Assembly: GCF_003219815.1 (NCBI RefSeq)
Contig: NZ_QJVD01000028.1
Location: forward strand, 1-46,551
Length of the DNA stretch: 46,551 nucleotides
Direction: 5' to 3'
Source of the DNA: Arthrobacter livingstonensis
GTDB lineage: Bacteria > Actinomycetota > Actinomycetes > Actinomycetales > Micrococcaceae
Shown here: positions 34,665-41,722 of the stretch, in pieces
Layout: every line of letters starts with the position of its first letter
Numbering within the stretch: the stretch's first letter is position 1
The notes under the pieces: generated by a model
What the model saw: only the letters and a program-made list of their open reading frames with translations
Database searches by the model: none
What the model was told of the DNA's origin: nothing
Translations under genes and position numbers: made by a program

Positions 34665-35510
34665 GTGTGCCTGGCCCCCCGGCGATCGAAGGGTAAGACC
34701 ATCAAAAAGGACTTGAAGGACGCCGCGGCGAACGCTTCGAACTCCCGTGTCTTTGTCCTCGCCGCCCGAACGGGCTTCGCCGTTAGCGGGTGCTTGCACA
34801 TTCTCATCGGCGCCATCGCGGTACAACTGGCCTTTGGGAAGGCGAAGGAGGCGGACCAGGGCGGTGCCATGGCCCAACTGGCCAAGCAGCCCGCGGGAGC
34901 GTTCCTCCTGTGGATTGGCTTCGCCGCCTGTGCGGCGCTGGCCTTGTGGCAGCTGAGTGAAGTTGTTTTTGGACATCGGCAGTTGAAGCCCGCATCGAAG
35001 CTGGGGAAGAAACTTTCCGCAGCCGGCCAGGGAGTCGTGTTTGTGGCACTTGCTGTCCTCTTTGCCTCTTTTGGCCTTGGCGGCGGTAAAAACAGCGGAC
35101 AATCCACCAGCGATGCCACGGCCCAAATCATGAAAGCGCCACTGGGGCCGCCGCTGCTGATCGTCATCGGAGTTGCCATCGCAGTGGTCGGAATAGTCTT
35201 TGGGGTGCGAGGGATCAACAGATCCTTCAAGAAGAAACTGGTCCTGCCGGCGTCGCCCGCCGGCCGGTCAATCATTACGTATTTGGGTGTGGCCGGCTTC
35301 CTCGCGAAGGGCATCGCACTGCTCCTGGTCGGGCTGCTGTTCATCATTGCCACCATCCAGGCCCGGCCCAAGGAGTCCACCGGGCTCGATGGCGCGCTGA
35401 AGGCCGTCCGTGAGCAGCCGTACGGCATCTATCTGCTGACCCTCATCGGCGCGGGCCTGATCTGCTACGGTCTGTACCAAATCACCAAGGCCAGATTCGC
35501 CAAGATGTAA
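34665..35510 (+). CDS. DUF1206 domain-containing membrane protein
   Basis: About 270-281 residues with three copies of the DUF1206 two-helix unit, six transmembrane helices in all. The repeats open ARTGFAVSGCLHILIGAIAVQ, GKKLSAAGQGVVFVALAVLF and ITYLGVAGFLAKGIALLLVG. Function unknown; common in actinobacteria, often near stress genes. The start is unclear. GTG at 34665 gives a 12-residue basic extension without a ribosome binding site. A good GAAGGG site instead sits 7 nt before ATC at 34701, where homology (KKDLKDAA) would place the initiator, suggesting ATG has mutated to ATC or a rare start is used. Confidence 0.85.
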   Translation: MCLAPRRSKGKTIKKDLKDAAANASNSRVFVLAARTGFAVSGCLHILIGAIAVQLAFGKAKEADQGGAMAQLAKQPAGAFLLWIGFAACAALALWQLSEVVFGHRQLKPASKLGKKLSAAGQGVVFVALAVLFASFGLGGGKNSGQSTSDATAQIMKAPLGPPLLIVIGVAIAVVGIVFGVRGINRSFKKKLVLPASPAGRSIITYLGVAGFLAKGIALLLVGLLFIIATIQARPKESTGLDGALKAVREQPYGIYLLTLIGAGLICYGLYQITKARFAKM

Positions 35511-35637
35511 CAGCCAATGACGCATCTTTTCCGGCTGTCCGCAGGACCGTTGCTTGATTGTCCGGGGACGTGATGCGGCGCCGGCTGCAGTTCACACTGT
35601 GCACCATCATGTGTGGGATTGAATCAATGGGCCGATG

Positions 35638-36165
35638 CTAGCTCCCGTCCACCGTCCGCCGATGCGCCGGAGCCTGCGATCCAGGGTCCTCCGTCACCGG
35701 ATCCTGTGCGGTTCCTTCCTGCGTCGCAGGATCCTGCGGCGTGCGCTCCCGCACGGCGGGATCCTGCACCGCGCGGTCAGGGACCGCACGCCCTTGCCGT
35801 CCCGAAGACGATGCATCCACGTCCGGATCCACCTCCGCCGCTTCGTGCAGTTTCTCCTGCGAAGCTTGCGCATCCTTGGCGGCCGCGGAACGCTGCCGCT
35901 CTGCTTCAAGCTTCAATCGTTCGGCTTCCACCGCGGCTTGCTCGGCATCCGCCGCTGTCCGATCGGCCGCTACCTGCCGGTCACGGGCGTCGAGCTCGCC
36001 CGCCTTCCCCTCGTCGCGCAACTTGGCTGCACGCCCGCGGTCCTGCTCCTTCTGCTGTTCAGCCAAGCGGCGGCGCCGCTTGGTACTGACTGCCACCAGA
36101 ATGCCAATGATGACCAAAACCACGACGATCGCGACAATTACCCAAATCCAAGCCATGGTGTCCAT
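35638..36165 (-). CDS. Single-pass membrane protein with coiled coil and repetitive QDPA tail
   Basis: A 175-residue protein. An N-terminal membrane helix (about 4-27, WIWVIVAIVVVLVIIGILVAV) is followed by a basic stop (TKRRRR) and a charged alanine/glutamate/arginine coiled coil (about 35-105, AEQQKEQDRGRAAKLRDEGK). The tail is disordered, built on degenerate repeats of VQDPAV, PQDPAT and AQDPVT. It resembles actinobacterial hypothetical proteins found beside stress genes; no catalytic motif is seen. Start 36165 is preferred over ATG 36204 because the extra 13 residues are not hydrophobic and GGGAGA lies about 11 nt upstream. Function unknown. Confidence 0.7.
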   Translation of the reverse strand: MDTMAWIWVIVAIVVVLVIIGILVAVSTKRRRRLAEQQKEQDRGRAAKLRDEGKAGELDARDRQVAADRTAADAEQAAVEAERLKLEAERQRSAAAKDAQASQEKLHEAAEVDPDVDASSSGRQGRAVPDRAVQDPAVRERTPQDPATQEGTAQDPVTEDPGSQAPAHRRTVDGS

Positions 36166-36217
36166 GAAAGCCCATCTCCCATCGTTGCCGTCAAGATAGT
36201 CCAAGCGCGCCGATACT

Positions 36218-36237
36218 GATCAGGAGAACACCTGATC
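36218..36237. promoter_or_regulatory. Inverted repeat GATCAGG-N6-CCTGATC
   Basis: Perfect 7-bp arms with a 6-nt spacer, 53 bp upstream of the minus-strand single-pass membrane protein start. Position and symmetry suit an operator for that gene; it could also be a small terminator hairpin. Confidence 0.4.
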
Positions 36238-36455
36238 GCGCTGCCCTTCCCATCATGCACCGTCAGCACACAATTGCACAGCACACCGATGCAGGCGAAA
36301 TGCCGTGGGCAATTGGGGGTGGCAGCGGCTGCCTTGTCCCGCTGGAGTACGGAACACCGGCGCCACCCGGCGCGGGTCGAGGAGTCGGCTGCGGCGTACC
36401 CAATCGGCGCCCATTGCTCCTGCAGCGATAGACCGGAAGAGTGAGGATCCCCGCG

Positions 36456-36644
36456 ATGACCAGCCCCAGCCACACACCTCCTGACGACCAGCCACAGCCC
36501 AGCCGCACCCGCGACCACGAGGATCCCTCCTGGGGTTACGGCAATCCATTCACCGGGAAGCCGGCCGGTGTGGCCCACGACCCCGGCAGCAGGCAGGCTG
36601 AATTTGATGCCGCGCCCCTGCCCGGCACCAACAGCTTCCACTAG
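36456..36644 (+). CDS. Possible small disordered protein
   Basis: A 62-residue frame beginning MTSPSHTPPDDQPQPSRTRD and ending PGTNSFH. It is rich in proline, aspartate and serine, without a recognised domain. GAGG lies 9 nt before the ATG, and the Dps gene starts 14 bp after its stop, so it could be co-transcribed. The opposite strand is also open here, so coding is uncertain. The rest of the 36166-36455 gap holds only an inverted repeat. Confidence 0.3.
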   Translation: MTSPSHTPPDDQPQPSRTRDHEDPSWGYGNPFTGKPAGVAHDPGSRQAEFDAAPLPGTNSFH

Positions 36645-36658
36645 TAAAGAAGCAAGTG

Positions 36659-37087
36659 ATGGCATCGAGAAAGGAAACCCGGACCGGACTCACGGTGCCG
36701 GGGCTGTCGATCAAGGACGGCCACAAGGTCGCGAAGGTCCCGCAAGGGCGGCTGCACGCCCTTAACGACCTGCAGTTCAGGCTCAAACACGCCCATTGGA
36801 ACGTTGTGGGCCGGGACTTCATTGTGGTACACGAGCTACTGGACCCCCAGATCGAGCAGGTCCGCGCCATGGTTGACGGGACTGCCGAGCGCGTCGCGGC
36901 ACTGGGTGCCTCTCCCACCGGTCTTCAGGTGGCCTTCGTGCGGGTGCGGGCATGGGATGACTACTCGATCGGCCGTGCCGGTACCGCCGAGCACCTTGGC
37001 GCCCTGAACCTGGTGCAGGACGGAGAGATCGCCAGCCACCGCAGCGCACGAGCGAAAGGATCTGGCACGACCGCCTGGACGGCTTGA
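36659..37087 (+). CDS. Dps family DNA-protection ferritin with altered C-terminus
   Basis: A 142-residue Dps-like protein. Helix A carries LHALNDLQFRLKHAHWNVVGRDF and helix B VHELLDPQIEQVRAMVDGTAERVAALG; together they give the intersubunit ferroxidase ligands H, D and E. Then comes WDDYSIGRAGTAEHLGALNLV. Dps dodecamers oxidise Fe(II) with peroxide and shield DNA in stress. The usual final helix (about 30-40 residues after HRKAI) is absent. After IASHRSA the chain turns into a short unrelated end, probably through a frameshift near 37045, so assembly may be impaired. The ATG at 36659 follows GTG 36656; only a weak AAAGAAG site precedes them. Confidence 0.75.
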   Translation: MASRKETRTGLTVPGLSIKDGHKVAKVPQGRLHALNDLQFRLKHAHWNVVGRDFIVVHELLDPQIEQVRAMVDGTAERVAALGASPTGLQVAFVRVRAWDDYSIGRAGTAEHLGALNLVQDGEIASHRSARAKGSGTTAWTA

Positions 37088-37142
37088 CGGCGCTGTCGCC
37101 GGGACGTCGGACCGCGGATCTTTCACATCCCCTGCCGTATGT

Positions 37143-37301
37143 TTACCTTGAGACGGCTTTTCGCCGGATCCAACCGATGACGCCCGTGGCAACAAACAGC
37201 ACGATGCCAATAATGGCAAGCCAAAGAAGACCCTTGATGGCAAAGCCAACAATGGCCAAAATGACCCAAATGACCAGCAACACCACAAGAAGAGTAATCA
37301 T
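37143..37301 (-). CDS. Small two-helix hydrophobic membrane protein
   Basis: A 52-residue protein, almost all hydrophobic: ITLLVVLLVIWVILAIVGFA, then IKGLLWLAIIGIVLFVATGV and a basic IGWIRRKAVSR end. This layout of two helices, a GFAxKxLLWxAxI turn and a basic tail matches short hydrophobic proteins common in actinobacteria near stress genes, whose role is not known. The ribosome binding site is weak (a GGAGGGG lies about 14 nt upstream). It is convergent with the Dps gene and divergent from the DUF488 gene. Strand and frame are supported by the clear amphipathic pattern. Confidence 0.7.
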   Translation of the reverse strand: MITLLVVLLVIWVILAIVGFAIKGLLWLAIIGIVLFVATGVIGWIRRKAVSR

Positions 37302-37437
37302 GGGTTCAGCCTAGGCCCCTCCGTCGGCAATGAAAAGTGCGGGCGCCTGCCCTTCCCGCAAGAATCTGCGCACTCGCTGCATCAGCTGCGCGGTTACCTG
37401 CATTGAGCAAATGGCTGTTAGTCGGTAATGTGAAAAA

Positions 37438-38007
37438 ATGGACGGCATAACAATTTACACGGTTGGACATTCCACACATCCGATAGATGAATTCATTGCA
37501 CTCTTAAAAGCGCACGGCGTGAAGAAACTGGTCGACGTCCGAACGATTGCCAAGTCCAGACGCAATCCCCAATTCATGGAAGAGTCACTGGCGGCCAGCT
37601 TGCGGGCCGAAGGTCTCACCTACCGTCGCGCCAAGGCCCTTGGGGGTCTGCGCCACGTACGCAAGGACAGCCCAAATGGCGGTTGGCGCAACAAATCGTT
37701 TCAAGGCTATGCCGACTACATGCAAACAACTGAATTTGCCGAGGCCGTTGACGCCCTGGTGGATCGCGCAAAACACAGCGACTTGGTGATCATGTGCGCG
37801 GAAGCAGTACCGTGGCGCTGTCACCGGTCCATGATCGGGGATGCCTTGGTGGTTCGGGGCGTCACTGTGCTGGACATCATGACTGAGAAGAAGGCTACCG
37901 CGCACGTCCTGCGGTCCTTTGCCCGCGTTGAGGACACCAACGTCACGTACCCGCCCGTACTGGCTGACGTGCACACCACCCAGGCGCCCACTTCGGGAGT
38001 CGAATAA
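37438..38007 (+). CDS. DUF488 domain-containing protein
   Basis: A 189-residue DUF488 protein. Conserved features are IYTVGHSTHPIDEFIALLK at the N-terminus, KLVDVRTIAKSRRNPQF, the GGLRHVRKDSPNGGWRN block and the C-terminal LVIMCAEAVPWRCHRSMIGDAL with its CAE...CHR cluster. The family is of unproven function; the conserved cysteine, arginine and histidine suggest an enzyme. No signal peptide. No strong Shine-Dalgarno site precedes ATG 37438 (AAATGTGAAAAA upstream). It stands alone between the small membrane gene and the broken HAD gene. Confidence 0.88.
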   Translation: MDGITIYTVGHSTHPIDEFIALLKAHGVKKLVDVRTIAKSRRNPQFMEESLAASLRAEGLTYRRAKALGGLRHVRKDSPNGGWRNKSFQGYADYMQTTEFAEAVDALVDRAKHSDLVIMCAEAVPWRCHRSMIGDALVVRGVTVLDIMTEKKATAHVLRSFARVEDTNVTYPPVLADVHTTQAPTSGVE

Positions 38008-38388
38008 CCGAAGAGCCTCGTTAGCCGCAGTTGCGCCGACTGATCCTGGGGTAGAAATAGCCACCAAGACAACCTAGACAAATGGCTTCCGCGGTGGAAT
38101 TGGGTTCAGCGACGTGTTGGTGGAAAGGCACCGCCAGCAAGAACCCTGCAGAAAGTGAACGCCAGTTTGCACGCCGCGCAATTCCAATGACCGGGCCCAG
38201 TGCGCCATCATATGCCGCGGAGCAACGCTTCGTCTTTAGGATATCGACATCGTTGCAATCATCGCGGGTCCGCAATGGTCAGATATTGTCCGGAACCCGG
38301 GCCGGATACTAGTACTCCCAGTGCATCGCGACGGCGATCTCCTTAGACTGGAGCGAAGTTGGTGCACGTCCTGTTGAAAGGATCACCC
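38008..38388. other. Gene-free stretch between DUF488 and the HAD pseudogene
   Basis: About 380 bp without a supportable gene. The frame at 38082-38138 spells SATCWWKGTAS, reminiscent of the WKGTASYY motif of DUF427 proteins but unsupported on either side. CTCC-N7-GGAG symmetry lies at 38338-38352, near the HAD promoter. Otherwise featureless. Confidence 0.4.
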
Positions 38389-39004
38389 ATGCCTGGGAAG
38401 TTGAAGTATGCAGCGCTTTTTGACGTTGACGGGACACTGATGGATTCAACGTATTTTCATACACTGGCATGATGGCAGGCGTTTGCCCAATCCGGGAGCT
38501 CCCGGACGGGCATGCAAAAAAGTTGAAGCAGGCCCACGGCGCGATCTTCTCCACTCACTGGCCCGCGCTGGCCCCGTTCCGCGGGGCCAAGGATCTACTC
38601 ATGCAGTGCGCCGACGCAGGAATCGCCGTCGTCCTCGCCTCCTCGGCGCAGCAGAAGGAACTTGACGTACTGCGGAAGGTTCTGGACGCGGAGGCCGCGA
38701 TTTCCGCTGCCACGAGTTCTTCAGACGCGGATGCGGGGAAGCCGGTCCGGACATCGTTGACGCGGCCCTGAAGGCCGCCGGGGTCGACGCCGATCACGCC
38801 ATTTTTATCGGCGATGCCGTATGGGACGCTGCTGCTGCCGCGAAACTCGGCTTGCCCATGGTTGGTGTCTGCAGCGGGGGAACCAGCGCGGCTGAACTTC
38901 GCGAGGCCGGCGCCTCAGCGGTTTATCAAGATGTCCAGGCGCTGCTTGACGGGCTGGCCGCCAGCCCGCTGGGACAACTGATTGCCCGGGCCCGCCAGTC
39001 TTAA
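38389..39004 (+). pseudogene. HAD family phosphatase, disrupted
   Basis: The start is sound: AAAGGA before ATG 38389, then KYAALFDVDGTLMDSTYFHT with the catalytic DVDGT. A TGA at 38470-38472 replaces the first tryptophan of the expected AWWQAF. The cap domain is then mostly missing and the frame changes, giving HAKKLKQAHGAIFSTHWPAL and VVLASSAQQKELDVLRKVLDA. Near 38745 it moves again to yield DIVDAALKAAGVDADHAIFI, GDAVWDAAAAAKLG (motif 4) and the end at 39004. One nonsense codon, an internal deletion and two frame changes mean no working enzyme. The original was probably a phosphoglycolate-phosphatase-like HAD. Confidence 0.88.
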
Positions 39005-39065
39005 CTATCCCGCCTTGGCAGGTGGTGGTGGATAAATAATTGCCATCGTCACACCTGAGTCGTCG

Positions 39066-39344
39066 TCACACCCGCGCCTTGGCAACCTTGGGATCCGGAT
39101 CGTGTTGCAGCTTCAGCATGGCCTTTTTCGTGGCACGTTGCGTAAGCACCTGGATGGCGGCGGCGGTCACGGCAGTGACCAAGGCAAAGACCAAGACCCC
39201 GGGCAAAGGATTGTCGAGGTTTGTGGCCTCCTTGGGGGGCTCGTTTCCCGTGCCCTTGCGCCACGCCGCTTCCAAGCCTTTGCGCGCCAACGTCCCGGCT
39301 GCCAGGCTTGCGCCAATGCTGATGAGCTTGATGAGAACCTTCAT
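39066..39344 (-). CDS. DUF4235 domain-containing membrane protein
   Basis: A 92-residue protein: MKVLIKLISIGASLAAGTLA (first hydrophobic segment), ARKGLEAAWRKGTGNEPPKEATNLDNPLP (conserved polar part with NEPP), then VLVFALVTAVTAAAIQVLTQRATKKA (second helix). This is the complete DUF4235 pattern, a small actinobacterial membrane family of unknown role. ATG 39344 has GGAGAAGG upstream and matches the family start; the frame is open 66 codons further but not conserved. It diverges from the YtxH-like gene across about 200 bp, which may hold a shared control region. Confidence 0.9.
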   Translation of the reverse strand: MKVLIKLISIGASLAAGTLARKGLEAAWRKGTGNEPPKEATNLDNPLPGVLVFALVTAVTAAAIQVLTQRATKKAMLKLQHDPDPKVAKARV

Positions 39345-39540
39345 CCGCCTTCTCCAATCCTCGAAGTTCCACCCATCCTTTCGATAAATCGGTGGACAAT
39401 CAAGGGTCGCTCCACACCAAGGTGAACAAGCCGTTCTGCCGTGGGGCGGGGGGTTCCCGACGGATTCCCGTGTGGTTACAGTAGGAGCAGGGTTCAGCAA
39501 CACTGCAGTCAGTTCACTACGTTCGGGCAAGGAGTTTTCC

Positions 39541-39957
39541 ATGAAAGCGAAATTAGCATTCGTTGCAGGTTTGGGTGCCGGATACGTGGTGGGTACCAGA
39601 GTGGGCCGCCGCGGCTACGAAGACCTCAAAAAGAGTGCACGGACTTTGTGGCAGGCGGACAAGGTTCAGGAGACCGTCACCCAACTGGAAGAATCTGTCA
39701 AGGATGAGGCTAAGGAGCTTGGCTCGCGGCTGTTGCACAAGGCCACGGGGAATGGTGCCAACGCAAAGCATGACGCCGGACAAAACGACAATGGGCAGGC
39801 TGCCGCCACGAAAGACACTGCCGCGAAGGCCATGGCATCCGAACCCAACGCCGACCACCCTCTGCCCGATGTCGAGTCAGACCCCGCATTGAACGACGCC
39901 GCGGGCCGCGACTGGGCGGACGAAGGGGGCGCACTGCCGTCCGGCCCGCCGCAGTAG
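39541..39957 (+). CDS. YtxH-like small stress protein
   Basis: A 138-residue protein. The first 30 residues (KAKLAFVAGLGAGYVVGTRVGRRGYEDLKKSA) form the glycine-rich helix and basic end typical of YtxH-like proteins. A predicted coiled coil follows (VQETVTQLEESVKDEAKELG), then a disordered alanine- and aspartate-rich tail. Bacillus YtxH is a general stress protein; the actinobacterial versions are uncharacterised and usually membrane-associated. AAGGAG sits 7 nt before ATG 39541. The acidic 156-residue gene follows 64 bp later on the same strand. Confidence 0.8.
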   Translation: MKAKLAFVAGLGAGYVVGTRVGRRGYEDLKKSARTLWQADKVQETVTQLEESVKDEAKELGSRLLHKATGNGANAKHDAGQNDNGQAAATKDTAAKAMASEPNADHPLPDVESDPALNDAAGRDWADEGGALPSGPPQ

Positions 39958-40021
39958 TCCTGCCCCACCTTGGAGCGGCACCAAAAGCCATGCGATTCAA
40001 CGAATAACCGAGGAGAAAACA

Positions 40022-40492
40022 ATGAGCAACGACGCCCCGAATGCCAACGACTCCGCAAATGACAGCAACCCGGCCAAGGCACAGCAACCGGCTGAATCAG
40101 GTTACGGCTCCCCCTCTCCTGAGGACGAAATGCCGACCACGGCTGCAACGAACCCGGGGTCTGCAGACCCGACCCTCCGCGGTCAGCAAACAGACGCCGA
40201 AGCGCTGAAATCCGATCAAAGCCTGGGCGCACACGACCGGAATTTTCTTGACAATGAAGACGCCGGAAGTGATGGTGAACCGGGTGCGGGCAGCCTGGGC
40301 GGCACCGACGAGCAGTTCCGGGACGAAAAGGACATGGCGGATCCAAGCTTTGCCCATGTTGACCCTGCCGACGAAACCCCGTCGGAGGCCCCGTCAACTG
40401 ATGCTCCCCTCGACGACGACAACGCTGGCCCGACGCGTCCGGACCGCGAGTCGTTCTCCTCCGAATCAGACGAGGACGCCTCCGGCGAATAG
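40022..40492 (+). CDS. Acidic, intrinsically disordered hypothetical protein
   Basis: A 156-residue protein made of low-complexity acidic sequence rich in aspartate, glutamate, serine, proline and alanine, for example NANDSANDSNPAKAQQPAES and SEAPSTDAPLDDDNAG. One more ordered-looking part, ALKSDQSLGAHDRNFLDNED, is near the middle. No membrane segment or cysteine is present. A strong CGAGGAGAAAA site precedes the ATG, and a hairpin starts directly after the stop codon, supporting a real gene. Such hydrophilic proteins often accompany desiccation or osmotic stress genes; that role here is only inference. Confidence 0.75.
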   Translation: MSNDAPNANDSANDSNPAKAQQPAESGYGSPSPEDEMPTTAATNPGSADPTLRGQQTDAEALKSDQSLGAHDRNFLDNEDAGSDGEPGAGSLGGTDEQFRDEKDMADPSFAHVDPADETPSEAPSTDAPLDDDNAGPTRPDRESFSSESDEDASGE

Positions 40493-40508
40493 CCGCCGTC
40501 CACGGCGG
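40493..40508 (+). terminator. Short hairpin terminator after the acidic protein gene
   Basis: CCGCCG-TCCA-CGGCGG, a perfect 6-bp GC stem with a tetraloop, beginning at the base after the stop codon. It separates the YtxH/acidic pair from the glycosyltransferase cassette. Confidence 0.5.
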
Positions 40509-40585
40509 TTCCACGGCGTTCGTAAGTCGAGGCGCCACAGTTCCTGCTTATCCACGTCCCTTTGCCACCTCAAGGAGTCGGCCCA

Positions 40586-41722
40586 GTGTCCCTCGCCAGC
40601 CACACTTCACCCGCAACGCACGTGGCCCCCTCCGATGCAGCAACGACTTTGGGTGTTCAGTTGGACGCAACTGCTGCGGCCCCCTCACCGGACAGCATGG
40701 CCCCGTTGAATGAAATATATGCCGCGGCGCTGAGCTGCCACGGGGAGACCGCGTCGATACTTGCCTTGGCCCGGGAGCTGGGACGCACCATGCCCCTTCC
40801 CCAACAGGGACATACACTCGACCTTTGGCAGTCGCTGGCAACGTTGGGCGCCGCCGACCTCACTGCGGCGCGCATCATCGAACCGCACCTGGACGCCTTG
40901 GCAATTCTCGCCCAGGCTGATCAAACCGAGCTCCACACAGACAACGCCACGTGGGGTGTGTTTGCGGCCCAGGGGCCCGGACAGCAGCTGCTTGCCACAC
41001 CGGCAGGCAGCGGCTGGCGGTTGGACGGGGACAAACCGTGGTGTTCGCTGGCCAACGAGTTGAGCAACGCACTCGTCACCGCCCGAACCGACAACGGCAT
41101 TCAACTGTTCGCCATCGACCTGCGTGTGCCAGGGATCACCAGCGCGGGGCGGCCCTGGACGGCACTGGGCTTGCCAACGGTGCCCAGCCAGGGTTTGTCG
41201 ATGTCCAATGTACCTGCGGTACCGGTGGGCGCACCCGAATGGTACGTCCAAAGGCCCGGCTTTTCGTGGGGCGGGGCGGGTGTTGCAGCCATCTGGCACG
41301 GTGCGGCCACCGCACTCGCCAGACGCCTTTACCAACACTGCCGTTCACGGAAACCGGATCAAATTGCCCTTCTGCACCTCGGCAGTGCCGACCAGGCACT
41401 GTGGGCCAGCAGGTCCTCGTTTCAAGCTGCAGCCCCTGAAGCTGACGGTGCCCGCCGCACAGACGCCGGCTTCGGAACACACTCAGCCATCGTCGCAGGA
41501 CGCGTCCGGGCCACCGTCGTCTCGGCAGCCGAAACCGTGCTTTCCGTGACGGCACACGGCATGGGACCGGAGCCCCTGGCCTTCGAGCCGGAACACACCC
41601 AACGGGTGGCGGATCTGCAACTCTACCTCCGCCAAGACCACGCCGAACGATCCATCGCGGCGCACGGAGCAGCAATCCTCGCCGCCGTCACAGCGTCCGA
41701 CGCCGGGACAGCGCCATGGTAG
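40586..41722 (+). CDS. Acyl-CoA dehydrogenase-like flavoprotein of a glycosyltransferase cassette
   Basis: A 378-residue protein of the acyl-CoA dehydrogenase fold. The segment TWGVFAAQGPGQQLLATPAGSGWRLDGDKPWCS is the beta-domain typical of the family (substrate and flavin contacts), followed by SNALVTARTDNGIQLFAIDL. The helical C-terminal domain holds TVVSAAETVLSVTAHGMGPEPL and QRVADLQLYLRQDHAERS. The N-terminal helical domain is short. A desaturase, oxidase or non-redox acyltransferase-like role is possible. GTG 40586 has AAGGAG 8 nt upstream. Its stop overlaps the PIG-L/methyltransferase gene by 7 bp. This three-gene grouping recurs in bacteria as far as I recall, but I know of no described function. 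Confidence 0.8.
   Translation: MSLASHTSPATHVAPSDAATTLGVQLDATAAAPSPDSMAPLNEIYAAALSCHGETASILALARELGRTMPLPQQGHTLDLWQSLATLGAADLTAARIIEPHLDALAILAQADQTELHTDNATWGVFAAQGPGQQLLATPAGSGWRLDGDKPWCSLANELSNALVTARTDNGIQLFAIDLRVPGITSAGRPWTALGLPTVPSQGLSMSNVPAVPVGAPEWYVQRPGFSWGGAGVAAIWHGAATALARRLYQHCRSRKPDQIALLHLGSADQALWASRSSFQAAAPEADGARRTDAGFGTHSAIVAGRVRATVVSAAETVLSVTAHGMGPEPLAFEPEHTQRVADLQLYLRQDHAERSIAAHGAAILAAVTASDAGTAPW

Noticed and set aside
36138-36665. Minus-strand frame of 175 codons with a hydrophobic stretch (ILVVAGAAGLWLVV)
   Set aside because: No ribosome binding site, and its rest is arginine/cysteine-rich and unlike any family I know; it also overlaps the start region of the single-pass membrane protein.
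38338-38352. CTCC-N7-GGAG symmetry sharing CCTTAGAC with the 45923 palindrome
   Set aside because: The arms differ from the GGGTC/GACCC box and lie before a broken gene; the shared core is probably coincidental.
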